A stretch of 64,000 nucleotides of DNA from Oscillatoria princeps RMCB-10 (lineage in GTDB: Bacteria; Cyanobacteriota; Cyanobacteriia; Cyanobacteriales; Oscillatoriaceae): the NCBI GenBank assembly GCA_019359235.1, contig JAHHHT010000009.1, positions 124,001-188,000 on the forward strand, given 5' to 3'. Under the pieces are notes generated by a model that saw only the letters and a list, made by a program, of their open reading frames with translations, was not told the DNA's origin and made no database searches. The position numbers and the translations under genes were made by a program. Every line of letters starts with the position of its first letter. Within the stretch, counting starts at the first letter, position 1. Below, in pieces: positions 8,564 through 17,271 of the stretch.

Positions 8564-9961
8564 TCACCGGATTGTGCGCACGGTATAGGTTATTTTAACC
8601 TCACTGTCTGCTGCAACCGCCACCAGAAATTCTGCGGTTCGCGCATCCACTTTGCTGTATTCGTGGCTGCTTTTTATAATTTGCCAGTCACCCCAGAAGC
8701 GCTCCACCACGGACACTTCTGCGCTGTCCTGCTTGCGGTTGCGGATGGAAATTTCAAAGCTTTCCTCAGTGACGCGCTCTGATATCTGTTCCAGACTGGT
8801 ACGCTTGCGCTCGCCGACAACATCAAACGAGTCGCCGATGTACAGGCGAACCTTTTCGTTACGGGGGGTGTGGTTGATGGAGTCTTCGCCCAAAAATTGC
8901 AAGTTGCCGCGAGCGTCTGCTTTGTAAACTCTGACTGTGCCTTTTGGCAGCGGCATGCCCATGTTGTTTTCTTGACTATTTTGCAGTTCCAGCACGACGC
9001 TGACTTTCCCCTGCTGCGTGTCGCCTCCTTCCCCGGGAGCGGACTCACCCCACTGCGGCTGCTTGCTGCCATCATAAACGAGTTTGCGCCCCACCGGCAC
9101 GTCTGCTGCCGAAAGTAATGTCATCTGTTTGGTTTCGCTGTCTCGCACCGTGGTAGTGCCTTGCAGGGTGTAGAGGTGGTACTCGAAAAAAGCTTCTTCT
9201 TGAAACTGGGGCTGCGGGGCTTCAGCATAAAGGGCATTAGCGTTACGAAAGCGCACCACCGGCTCTCGCACGCGGCGCACGTCCCCTGCAATTAACTGCA
9301 GCTGAGCCTCAGGATAAGTAGCGCCGCTGCGATTGTCTAGCGTCACCCAGCCGGTGATGTCTACTTGGTTTTCTTCCTGATTGACAACGGCTACATAATC
9401 GGCTTTCCAGCTGATGCCGTTTGCTAAATAGGAAACTTCTGCGGTGTGATCCGCTGCCTCAGTTACATCCAGTTTCCACAGCAGCGACGGACGGGATACT
9501 AATCCTTCGGGCATTTCGTTTAGCTCGATTTCACCGGCAGGATTGAGCACGATGCGCCCATCGCTGAGGCGAATAACCACCGCCCGGTCTTCATTATAAC
9601 CCAAAGCCGGCGGATTCAGCAGGGTGCCTTCCAGCACTTCAATCTGTCCGTCTGGGTTGACTCGTCGGAAGCGGACTGTTTTGCCTACGGATTTATTCAA
9701 GATGCTGCTCGGATTGAGCAAGTCATACTGGTAGTTTTGCTCGCGCACAACCACTCCATTCGGTGCGGTCAGCGATTTGAGACTGATTGAGGTGGGGTCG
9801 ATTTGCGCCGCCACGTCTTCGTAGCGGACAAAGTTCGCGCCCTGGTTGAGGTGGATCTGGCGCTGCTCGCGCACGACTGCGAAGTCCTGGTTGTAAATGG
9901 TCAGTGAAAAGCCTTTACTGTCTGTGCCGGTGGAGACTGTCGTGTTTTGTGCTTCTGTCAT
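8564..9961 (-). CDS. DUF4139 domain-containing protein
   Basis: 465 residues with no signal peptide or membrane segment. The order of features fits DUF4139 proteins: an N-terminal beta-rich part with LTIYNQDFAVVREQR, a middle QLQLIAGDVRR motif after WVTLDNRSGATY, and a C-terminal segment with LPKGTVRVYK and LYIGDSFDV. The family fold is beta-sandwich and function is unknown; several members are secreted or surface-associated, but this one looks cytoplasmic. It is the first gene of an apparent two-gene operon with the NADAR gene. The ATG at 9961 is the only plausible start before a divergent region with no gene. Confidence 0.85.
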   Translation of the reverse strand: MTEAQNTTVSTGTDSKGFSLTIYNQDFAVVREQRQIHLNQGANFVRYEDVAAQIDPTSISLKSLTAPNGVVVREQNYQYDLLNPSSILNKSVGKTVRFRRVNPDGQIEVLEGTLLNPPALGYNEDRAVVIRLSDGRIVLNPAGEIELNEMPEGLVSRPSLLWKLDVTEAADHTAEVSYLANGISWKADYVAVVNQEENQVDITGWVTLDNRSGATYPEAQLQLIAGDVRRVREPVVRFRNANALYAEAPQPQFQEEAFFEYHLYTLQGTTTVRDSETKQMTLLSAADVPVGRKLVYDGSKQPQWGESAPGEGGDTQQGKVSVVLELQNSQENNMGMPLPKGTVRVYKADARGNLQFLGEDSINHTPRNEKVRLYIGDSFDVVGERKRTSLEQISERVTEESFEISIRNRKQDSAEVSVVERFWGDWQIIKSSHEYSKVDARTAEFLVAVAADSEVKITYTVRTIR

Positions 9962-10283
9962 TTTTAACGCTCGATTATTGATTGGTACTTTCTTTCAGTT
10001 TGTGGGTGGGTCAGCTATTGCGCGATCTGGCTCTTGGTGAGGGAGCTTTCGGGCTGAAGCACCCTACTTTCTTTTTGTCCTCACCCCCGCCGCGCAGGCG
10101 ATTTATCGCGTTTCTAAAAGAGGGGGAGAGGGGGGGGGAGAAAGCTCGCTCTTCGGCTTGCCTCTGTTAAAAGCCCCAGACCGGAATTTTTCTAGATTAT
10201 AACATTCCGCTCTGAAATAGCCGGCTGAACACCGGCTGACGACGGCCTGAAATATTAAATCTTAGTTAAAGGTGCAGGGGCTT
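9962..10283. other. Intergenic region, nothing recognised
   Basis: 322 bases between the DUF4139 start and the end of the first PhnD-like gene. It contains a purine-rich run (AGAGGGGGAGAGGGGGGGGG, about 10117-10138) and a short CGCGCAGGCG/GCG stem. No gene or clear regulatory site. The promoter for the DUF4139-NADAR pair should lie close to 9962-10020. Confidence 0.4.
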
Positions 10284-11213
10284 CTAAAAGCGAGAGGTTT
10301 GGGATGGCCCGCTCCCGTCTATAAAATCGCCCTGTCCTATGGCTTTATAAACCTCACGAATCATGTTATAATCATCATCTCTAGCTGGCACCAGTTGGGA
10401 GCTACTGTACTTTTCGTTAGCTTCGGGTGCCCGGATGGCTCGGAGAAGTTTGTCCTGATTTTCTAGCAGGCGGGTTCGCATCTCTTCAACGAAGGCAGAA
10501 TCGAGCTTGCTATTGGCCACAAAAACGTCGCCCGGAAGTGGTGGCCCTTCGACGATCAGCGGATACGCACTCTCCGCTACACCTTCAGCCTGGAGGAATT
10601 TTTCGTATCTTTGAACAGACCCCCCCCAGGCATCGACCGCACCGGCTTTTAATTCCTCTAGACCCTTCTTTTCTTCAGTTCCTACCATGCGGATTTTAAC
10701 ATCGGACTGCGGGTTCAATCCAGCATCTATCAGAAACTTTATGGGGGCAATATGGCTAGCTGTTCCGCCCACCTCCCCCAAGGCGATTGTTTTGCCTTTC
10801 AACTGAGCCACTGATTTAATCCCGCTGTCCGCGCGGACGGCGATCCCGGAGTGGAAGTTCGGTCGGGTAATGGCGAGCGCGGGAGAAGCATTTGTCCTGG
10901 CTCGTATGACGGCGTATTCCGACGGGCCGGCCAGAACTATGTCCACCCGATCTAACTCCAGGGCTGATGCTGCGGCTATATAATTTTCAGTGGGGAAAAA
11001 CTCAATCTTTTTTTCCAAGACCTCTTCAAGAGCCTTGCGAAATGGTTCGTAATCTCGCTGCAACAGTTCTAGCCCCTTCCTGTCGGTCACGGCAAATCGC
11101 AGCTTTTCTGGCCGGCTTCCAGCCCTGCTGTGCCTGCCGCCAGGCTTACTCCTTATTGCTGTGCAGCCAGAGAGGAAGAATAGAAATAGCCAAACAAAAT
11201 ACCGCCGTTTCAT
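10284..11213 (-). CDS. PhnD-like periplasmic binding lipoprotein, copy 1
   Basis: 309 residues from the ATG at 11213. The open frame continues 62 codons upstream but the true N-terminus is evident: MKRRYFVWLFLFFLSGC is a lipoprotein signal with lipobox LSGC. The body is a type-2 periplasmic binding fold of the PhnD/phosphonate class: LRFAVTDRKG, LDRVDIVLAGPSEYAV, VAQLKGKTIALGEVGGTASH, and the hinge-like LKAGAVDAWGGS. A tandem paralogue lies just upstream, and a histidine kinase precedes that. No ABC permease or ATPase is nearby, so a sensory role passing ligand information to the kinase is more likely than import (inference). Copy 1 carries a C-terminal extension (IDGSGPSQTSRF) missing in copy 2. 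Confidence 0.85.
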   Translation of the reverse strand: MKRRYFVWLFLFFLSGCTAIRSKPGGRHSRAGSRPEKLRFAVTDRKGLELLQRDYEPFRKALEEVLEKKIEFFPTENYIAAASALELDRVDIVLAGPSEYAVIRARTNASPALAITRPNFHSGIAVRADSGIKSVAQLKGKTIALGEVGGTASHIAPIKFLIDAGLNPQSDVKIRMVGTEEKKGLEELKAGAVDAWGGSVQRYEKFLQAEGVAESAYPLIVEGPPLPGDVFVANSKLDSAFVEEMRTRLLENQDKLLRAIRAPEANEKYSSSQLVPARDDDYNMIREVYKAIGQGDFIDGSGPSQTSRF

Positions 11214-11313
11214 AAGTTTTGCAAATCGCCGGTAGGTAGGGGCAAAAATAGTAGAGAAAAAGACTGGGTGACTTCTATTATAGACCAGCCGGCTGATTTG
11301 AGCGTGCTGGATA

Positions 11314-12228
11314 TCAGTAGTGGACTGGTGTTTTAGTGAAAAAGTCGCCCTGTCCGATTGCTTTATAAGCCTCCCGAATCGGGTTGTAATCAGCATCATT
11401 AGCCGGCACCAGCTTAGAGCCTTGGAACCGAGTGGAGAGGAGTGGGGTGGCGACTAGGGCTTGAGTCAGTTTGGCCTGATTCTCAAACATGCGCTCGCGC
11501 ACCTCTTCGACGAAAGCGGGGTCAAGTTTGCTGCTGGCAATAAAGATGTCGTTGGGGAGAAGTGGCCCTGTTGCGATGGCCGGAAATTCCTTTTCGGATA
11601 AGCCGGCAGCTTGGAGGGTCCTTTTATATCTGAAAATAGACCCAGCCCAGGCATCGACCTCACCATTTTTTAACGCCTTTAAACCCTTATCTTCTAACAT
11701 GATAATTTTCACGTCAGACTGGGGATTTAATCCAGCGTCGAGCAGCAGCTTTGTGGGGCCGAGGTGGCCTGCCGTTGAGCCGACTTCCCGCAGGGCGATT
11801 GTTTTGCCTTTCAACTGTTGCAGCGACTTGATGCCGCTGTTCGCACGGACGACGATAACTGAGTGGAAACCGGGTCGCGTCAGGGCGATGACCGGCACAG
11901 CATTTGTCCGGGCGCTTACGAGCGCGTATTCCGCCGGCCCGACCAGCATCAAATCTACCCGATCTAGCTGCATGGCAGCTCCCGCTGCTGTAAAATTTTT
12001 TGCCAGGGGGAAGAACTCTATCTCTGTGTCCAACACTTCTTCTAGCGCCTTGCGCAATGGCTCGTATTCTCGCTGCAATTCTGCCATGCCGTGAGTGTCT
12101 GACACTGCAAATCGCAGCTTGTTGGGCCGGGTGTGAGGCTTGCTGTGCCTGCTACTCGGCTTACTCTTTGCTGCCGCACAGCCGGTAAGGAATAATAGGG
12201 AGTTCCAGAGAAAATTACGGCGTTTCAT
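11314..12228 (-). CDS. PhnD-like periplasmic binding lipoprotein, copy 2
   Basis: 304 residues with a lipoprotein signal (MKRRNFLWNSLLFLTGC, lipobox LTGC) and the same fold as copy 1: LRFAVSDTHGM, LDRVDLMLVGPAEYALV, LQQLKGKTIALREVGSTAGH and LKNGEVDAWAGS. The ends also align (REAYKAIGQGDFF versus REVYKAIGQGDFI). It starts 84 bases after the stop of the upstream histidine kinase and precedes copy 1 by about 100 bases, so kinase-lipoprotein-lipoprotein may be one transcription unit. The ligand is unknown; the family binds phosphonates, phosphite and other small oxyanions. Two decayed copies of the same gene lie at 14547-14711 and 15280-15334. Confidence 0.85.
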   Translation of the reverse strand: MKRRNFLWNSLLFLTGCAAAKSKPSSRHSKPHTRPNKLRFAVSDTHGMAELQREYEPLRKALEEVLDTEIEFFPLAKNFTAAGAAMQLDRVDLMLVGPAEYALVSARTNAVPVIALTRPGFHSVIVVRANSGIKSLQQLKGKTIALREVGSTAGHLGPTKLLLDAGLNPQSDVKIIMLEDKGLKALKNGEVDAWAGSIFRYKRTLQAAGLSEKEFPAIATGPLLPNDIFIASSKLDPAFVEEVRERMFENQAKLTQALVATPLLSTRFQGSKLVPANDADYNPIREAYKAIGQGDFFTKTPVHY

Positions 12229-12312
12229 AAGTTGCTCTGAGGGAAAAGAGTTAAACCTGCTTAAATTTGACTTAAACTGGACACTTGACTGTTTAGGGAT
12301 AGTTTTTAATTT

Positions 12313-14178
12313 TTAATCGACCGGCAGAACGACCGCAAACTCCGCTCCCTGTCCGCTCGGCGAACTGACCTCAATTTTACCCCGGTGTTTTTCAACAATC
12401 TGGTAGCAAATAGAAAGTCCCAGCCCTGTGCCAGAACCCACCGGCTTGGTCGTGAAAAACGGGTCAAATAGCTTGCCCATAATTTCTGGGGGAATTCCGG
12501 GGCCATTATCCCGAATCACCACCCGGATGTGGCCAGAATCCACCCTTTCTGTCTGAATCACAATCGCCGGCGCTGGACGCCCGGCATTGGGCCCTTCTTC
12601 CAGCGCGTCAATCGCATTAGCCAGGATATTCATAAATACCTGGTTCAGCCCGGCTGGGTAACAGGCAATTTTGGGCAAATCCTCATACTGCTTGATGACT
12701 TCAATTCCCTGCTTGAGCCGGTGATTGAGAATCAGCAAAGTGCTGTCAATCCCTTCATGAATATCAACCGCTTTCATCTCAGCCTCATCCAGGCGGGAGA
12801 AATTCCGCAAAGACAGAACAATTTGCCGGATGCGCTCGGTTCCCATTTTCATAGAGGACATAATTTTGGGCAGATCGCTAGCCACGAATTCCAGATCGGT
12901 GTCTTCGAGCCGGTCTTGAATTTCCGGGTCAAGGCTCGTACAGCGCTGCTGGTAAAGGCGGATTATAGCCAGCAGCTCCTCAGTGTAGTCACTGAGGTAT
13001 TTAATGTTGCCGTGGATGAAGTTGACGGGATTGTTGATTTCGTGGGCGACACCGGCAACCACCTGCCCCAAACTCGACATTTTCTCCGTTTGAATCAGTT
13101 GGGCTTGGGTTTGTCTCAGTTCTTCAAGCGTTCGGGTGAGTTCCTGCGTCCGCTCCTCTACCCGCAGCTCCAAAGTCTGGCGAGCGAGTTCCAGGTTCTG
13201 GGTGTGCTCGCCCACCCACAGCACGAGCTGATTTAGGGAGTTCGCCAGTAACGCCACTTCATCCTCAGTAGTGACCGGCGCTTGCAGAGTAAAATTGCCT
13301 TCCCGGGTGACTCGCTGGGCGACTTGAGTCACCGATTCTACTGGACGGGCGATGGCGCAACTGGTGTAGAAAGCCAAAGCGACCGAGATGGCCACTGACA
13401 GCAGCATGCTCGCCACGATAAGTTGCAGCCGCAGCGCCGAAGCTCTATTGAGTCTGGCATCGGCTTGGCTCTGTTGAGTTTGGGCTGCTGCTGTGAGCCG
13501 GTTTAAACTCTCTGTGAGGCGCTCATAGTAGAAATCTATTTTAATAGCTCTCTCCCCACTGATAGCAACAAATACCTGCTGCCTTGCTGCTGGGATTTGC
13601 TCCTGTTGCAAGTTCCCCGCATCGATCTGCTGCCAGAGATCCTGGATGAGTTGAGTGTAGAATTCTGTGTTCGTTTGGTAGCCTTGCAATAAATCCTTGA
13701 ACTCTGTGGCGTCAGCGGCTAAATCCATCGAGTGGATCTCAGCAAAAGATTCCAGAGCGTCAAGCCGTTTCTTAAACAAAGCGATCTCTCCCAAAAATTT
13801 GGAAGATTCGTACTCAAATAAGATTGACTTTCCCAGAACAGAAACAAGCCGCTGCGGATGCGAGCGCACGGCTACCACTGCCTTGTCCAAGTCGCTCAGG
13901 AGAAGTTGCTGCTCATCTGCGAACCTGAGCAGCTCCTCAGCCTCTTTTTGGTAGTAATCTCCGATGGCCATCCCAAGCGTTGTTCCCAAAACAGCTATGC
14001 CAATGGCCAGGGAATAGCCGTAACCAATCTTTTTGGCAATACTCAAGCGGCGGATGAAGCGGTTGACGCGGTTTAAGGGAAATTTGACAGCGCCCCTTTG
14101 GCTCTTCAAATCAGTACCGGGAGCAGCCGCGTCACTTTTTAGCTTATCGGGAAAATAGTTATATTTTTGAAACTGCAC
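12313..14178 (-). CDS. Membrane sensor histidine kinase (HAMP, HEINNP-type)
   Basis: 621 residues. Membrane spans at about 50-72 and 255-275 flank a ~180-residue helical periplasmic region rich in Leu/Gln, then a HAMP linker (about 280-330), a coiled coil (EERTQELTRTLEELRQTQAQ), the phospho-acceptor region [12 protein letters not shown] near 376, N-box [17 protein letters not shown]1 box IRDNGPGIP and F/G2 boxes [17 protein letters not shown]. No receiver domain. The PhnD-like lipoproteins downstream are plausible periplasmic ligand sensors. Its kinase core is close to those at 22271 and 30803 but lacks their heptamer-derived loop insertions. A decayed kinase end lies at 14840-15052. Confidence 0.88.
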   Translation of the reverse strand: MQFQKYNYFPDKLKSDAAAPGTDLKSQRGAVKFPLNRVNRFIRRLSIAKKIGYGYSLAIGIAVLGTTLGMAIGDYYQKEAEELLRFADEQQLLLSDLDKAVVAVRSHPQRLVSVLGKSILFEYESSKFLGEIALFKKRLDALESFAEIHSMDLAADATEFKDLLQGYQTNTEFYTQLIQDLWQQIDAGNLQQEQIPAARQQVFVAISGERAIKIDFYYERLTESLNRLTAAAQTQQSQADARLNRASALRLQLIVASMLLSVAISVALAFYTSCAIARPVESVTQVAQRVTREGNFTLQAPVTTEDEVALLANSLNQLVLWVGEHTQNLELARQTLELRVEERTQELTRTLEELRQTQAQLIQTEKMSSLGQVVAGVAHEINNPVNFIHGNIKYLSDYTEELLAIIRLYQQRCTSLDPEIQDRLEDTDLEFVASDLPKIMSSMKMGTERIRQIVLSLRNFSRLDEAEMKAVDIHEGIDSTLLILNHRLKQGIEVIKQYEDLPKIACYPAGLNQVFMNILANAIDALEEGPNAGRPAPAIVIQTERVDSGHIRVVIRDNGPGIPPEIMGKLFDPFFTTKPVGSGTGLGLSICYQIVEKHRGKIEVSSPSGQGAEFAVVLPVD

Positions 14179-14546
14179 AGGAAATATCTCCCTTTTTCAA
14201 CCTCTTTACTAGCTAAATCGGAGGGAAATGACACTGCAGCAGATGGTTTCTCCCCGCCTGTTCCCCATCTTTTTCCCTCACCTGAAAGCCCCACAGGATA
14301 TTTACCCGATGGTTTCTCACTGTCACCCACAACCCAAACTTGCCCTCTGCACGCAGCATGCTTGCAGACGCACCCACGCACTAACATCATATCCCAAAAA
14401 ATTTTATTTAACAATTTTTTAATAAATTTTTTGAATCGGTCAAAGGAGCGGCAGAAAGGTGCTGGCCCTGCCGGCCACAGGTGCTGGGGGCAGGAGGATC
14501 GTTCTAATACGTCACAGCTAACAGCTACTGAGGGGTTTGGCCTCTA
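14179..14546. other. Region upstream of the histidine kinase
   Basis: No supported gene. An AT-rich stretch at about 14395-14440 (AAAAAATTTTATTTAACAAT followed by a TTTTTT run) is the likely promoter or leader area for the minus-strand kinase. The ATG-initiated minus-strand frame crossing 14139-14414 overlaps the kinase start and looks like chance. Confidence 0.4.
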
Positions 14547-14711
14547 CTAAAGGGAATCCCCCTGTGCGATTGCTTTATAGACCTGACGAATCATGTTATA
14601 ATCCGCGCCATTTGCCGGCACCAGCTGGGACTCTCTGCACTTCTTGTTGTTGGGGCCCGCTGCCCGGGCCCGAATCAGTTTGTCCTGATTCTCAATCTTC
14701 TGGGAGCGCAT
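14547..14711 (-). pseudogene. C-terminal remnant of a third PhnD-like gene
   Basis: Read on the minus strand, these 54 codons encode IENQDKLIRA, then SQLVPANGADYNMIRQVYK followed by AIAQGDSL and a stop. This matches the C-termini of the intact PhnD-like proteins (LENQDKLLRA, SQLVPARDDDYNMIREVYK, AIGQGDF). Everything upstream of about residue 250 of the ancestral protein is gone. The segment keeps its frame, so the truncation is probably a deletion rather than slow decay. Confidence 0.8.
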
Positions 14712-14839
14712 TTACACTCCTTAAGGCCAATTTCGACAGTCAGCTGGCTCGCTACCATGCCGGTGTGCCGGTGCTCTGGGGGGAAAAATTAATAGTGAGC
14801 AAATAGCCCTATGTTAGGGGCAATCAACCGGATTGGCTT

Positions 14840-15052
14840 TTACTGGATCGAAGTCGCTGGGCTTTTTGGCGTATCAACCGGCAAAATAATCCCAAACTCC
14901 GTTCCCTTACCGGGAGCCGAACTCACCTCGATTTTACCCTTGTGCTTGGCGACGATTTGGTAGCAAATGGAAAGTCCCAGCCCAGTGCCAGAACCCACCG
15001 GCTTAGTCGTGAAAAACGGGTCAAACAGCTTGTCCATAATTGCTGGGCTAGG
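14840..15052 (-). pseudogene. C-terminal remnant of a HEINNP-type histidine kinase
   Basis: About 70 codons encode [40 protein letters not shown] and [19 protein letters not shown]. This is the F/G2-box end of a kinase nearly identical to the intact kinase at 12313-14178. No H, N or G1 box is present; the frame upstream reads into unrelated sequence. It sits between two PhnD-like remnants, mirroring the gene order of the intact copy. Confidence 0.85.
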
Positions 15053-15279
15053 ATCTTCAAATATTCTCCAAATAACTTCTCCACCGGTGAGTGAGCTTAA
15101 GCGCAGACGCCGGTACTCTCCGGCGCTCTCTTTTGAAATACGACGTTCACCACTATACCGTAAATTCGGGCTCCTCTTGCGGGGAACTCGCAGGGTGCGT
15201 TCCCGTCTGAGAAGGCACCCTACCTTCACTTAGGGTATGATTACCGAGGAATCCTCTTACACCTGTTTTATCAGAGCCC

Positions 15280-15334
15280 CTACTGAATGAAATCGCCCTG
15301 TCCGATTGCTTTATAAACCTCACTAATCGTGCTG
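15280..15334 (-). pseudogene. Terminal remnant of a fourth PhnD-like gene
   Basis: The last ~17 codons before a stop read STISEVYKAIGQGDFIQ, matching the C-terminus of the intact PhnD-like lipoproteins (MIREVYKAIGQGDFI). Similarity fades beyond this point. The frame stays open to 15564 and overlaps the end of the glycosyltransferase gene, but that part is not PhnD-like. Confidence 0.65.
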
Positions 15335-15496
15335 GAATCGGGAGGGTCCCACTTTTGTATGCTGGCACAGGGCCTGCCACAAAAGCTTTCGCCCGAAAAT
15401 CGCTGGCTCTTCAAAACCCGCGCAGGCGGGTTTTGTCTGTCGCAGTAGCTAGAGCGCGGGTGTATTTGCAAAAACGGAAGGCTCCCCCGTGCCGGC

Positions 15497-17254
15497 TTAT
15501 TTGCAGTGATAAAGCCGGTACTTATAGCCGGCAACCTTTGGCAGTTTTTTAGAATCAGCCACACAGTTTTGCGCCGCCGGCTCGAAAGCAGCGGTGAAAT
15601 TGACGGCCCACAAGTCCAAAGGTCGCGGCAGTTCTTCGAGCGTCCTGTAAAGCGCCTGAGAAACCGGTTTTGAATCCCCGTCTTTATGAGCCAAGAGAAA
15701 CTGGGGGTTACTCGCTGCTGACAAGCGGTTGCGGTGTTTGAATTCCCAAGCCAACCCGATCATCGCTCTCGTCTCAGCGTGGGTTTTGTGAGCGGTCGCT
15801 ATCAAAACAGGAACCTCAGACCTCTGTAAAATTATAGGAACTAGGAGGTCGGCTCGTTTTGATTTTTGAAATCCCAGATTCGAGACGACTGTCAGCCCCC
15901 CTGCTAAGCCGAGCGCCAAAATCACCGCTGCGGCTTTTTTCCTCCCCGCAAACCAGCTTGTAGGGTGCGTTACGCTTCGCGTAACGCACCCTACTGGATC
16001 GTCTAAAGAGAAAGCGATCGCAGAGCCTAGCAAAACTATCACCCCAGGAAAATAGACGAAGTGATAGCGTGCGGCTAGAGTTAAATCAGCTCCCAACCCG
16101 TAAGTGATGCCAAAAACTAGCGCCACCGTCGCTAAAGTAAACCCGCCCAAAATGAGGGTGCTCTCACGGGCTGCCGGTTCCCCCATCTGTATTTTGATAC
16201 CGCGCCAGAAAAGAGGCAGCGCCCAGAGGAGAAAAACCCCCATTCCCAGACCGGAGGCGATCGCAATTGGCAGCGGTGTTCCTTCCACCGGCAGCAGCGA
16301 CAGCATGGTAATTACCCAAGCCAAAACTCTCACCACCGGCTCCAGCCAGTCGCTAAACGGATTCCCGCTGTAAATCCAGCGCGTCAGCTCGCTGTCAGAC
16401 GCCCCTTTCAAAGCCGGCAGCCAAACTAAGCCTCCTGCAAGCGTGCCGGCGGCTACGGCATAAATTCGCAACCAAGGTTGCGAGAACAGAAGAGCGAGAG
16501 GGGGAAACTTTTCTCTTCGCAATTCCCCAATTCCAAATCCCAGCAAAACCAGCGCCTCCGCCGCGAGGGCGAGGCTGAAGAAGTAATGAACCGCAAGCCC
16601 CAAACTGTTAAGCCCCACCCAGGTTAATCCCACCCAGATTGGCAGAGGAGTCCGACTGTTAACAGAGCGCGTGGCTGTCACCAAGCAGCACAGAGAAGCG
16701 ATAATGAGCAAAACCGGCAAAGTGTAGTGGCGGGCTTCTTGAGCCAGAAAGATGCCGTAGGGAGAAACCGCCATCAGCGCCGCCGCCATTTGACCCGCCT
16801 TGGGAGAGCGAAAAGCCAGCCATCCCAGCCCAAACACCGCTGGAATTGAGGCTGCGCCAAAAAGGGCGCTCTCGCAACGCGCCGCCCAGAGTGAAACCAG
16901 TCCCCCATCCGCAGGAAACAGCTTCAGCCACAGGTGAGTGAGGGCAAAATAGACCGGGGGGTGGGTGCTTTCTGCGAGCAGGTGGTGGACGACTTCACTG
17001 ATGCCGGCATCCGGATTGGGCAGCAGCGGTTTGAGGAGCGTATCCAGCCCGATCGCTCGCTCCAGCGGAACCGCCCGCACACTGTTACCCAAGCTAAAAA
17101 TGAGGGTGGCTAACTCAATTGTTGAAGGAGTTTTCGACGCCAGATTGGTCAAGCGCAAACCCGTCCCGATGGCAACCCACGCCAAGAGCAGCAGCAGGTG
17201 AAACCGGCTCCGCTTATCATTTTTAATTTTGGTTAAAAGATTTCGCACTGTCAT
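15497..17254 (-). CDS. GT39-family membrane glycosyltransferase
   Basis: 585 residues with about ten to twelve hydrophobic spans. The N-terminal IGTGLRLTNLASKTPSTIE stretch, the STHPPVYFALTHLWLKLF segment and the AQEARHYTLPVLL region match the PMT/ArnT-like GT-C class, which uses polyprenyl-linked sugars and transfers them on the periplasmic side. Substrate unknown; many cyanobacterial members are orphan. A 35-bp perfect palindrome at 15960-15994 is read in frame (PVGCVTRSVTHPTS) between two predicted spans. It ends just before the PhnD-like remnants and starts 17 bases after the stop of the membrane protein gene upstream, so the two may be co-transcribed. Confidence 0.85.
   Translation of the reverse strand: MTVRNLLTKIKNDKRSRFHLLLLLAWVAIGTGLRLTNLASKTPSTIELATLIFSLGNSVRAVPLERAIGLDTLLKPLLPNPDAGISEVVHHLLAESTHPPVYFALTHLWLKLFPADGGLVSLWAARCESALFGAASIPAVFGLGWLAFRSPKAGQMAAALMAVSPYGIFLAQEARHYTLPVLLIIASLCCLVTATRSVNSRTPLPIWVGLTWVGLNSLGLAVHYFFSLALAAEALVLLGFGIGELRREKFPPLALLFSQPWLRIYAVAAGTLAGGLVWLPALKGASDSELTRWIYSGNPFSDWLEPVVRVLAWVITMLSLLPVEGTPLPIAIASGLGMGVFLLWALPLFWRGIKIQMGEPAARESTLILGGFTLATVALVFGITYGLGADLTLAARYHFVYFPGVIVLLGSAIAFSLDDPVGCVTRSVTHPTSWFAGRKKAAAVILALGLAGGLTVVSNLGFQKSKRADLLVPIILQRSEVPVLIATAHKTHAETRAMIGLAWEFKHRNRLSAASNPQFLLAHKDGDSKPVSQALYRTLEELPRPLDLWAVNFTAAFEPAAQNCVADSKKLPKVAGYKYRLYHCK
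15960..15994. repeat. Perfect palindrome inside the GT39 gene
   Basis: GTAGGGTGCGTTACGC, a 3-base TTC loop, then GCGTAACGCACCCTAC: a 16-bp perfect stem. The GTAGGGTGCGTT half-site is a dispersed repeat in this window (compare 2308-2336 and 15191-15222). Here it lies in coding sequence with length and frame tolerated. Confidence 0.9.
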
Positions 17255-17271
17255 TGGCTAATTGCTCACTG

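Noticed and set aside
14139-14414. Minus-strand open frame overlapping the kinase start
   Set aside because: It overlaps the kinase N-terminus in another frame, has no domain signature and crosses low-complexity sequence.
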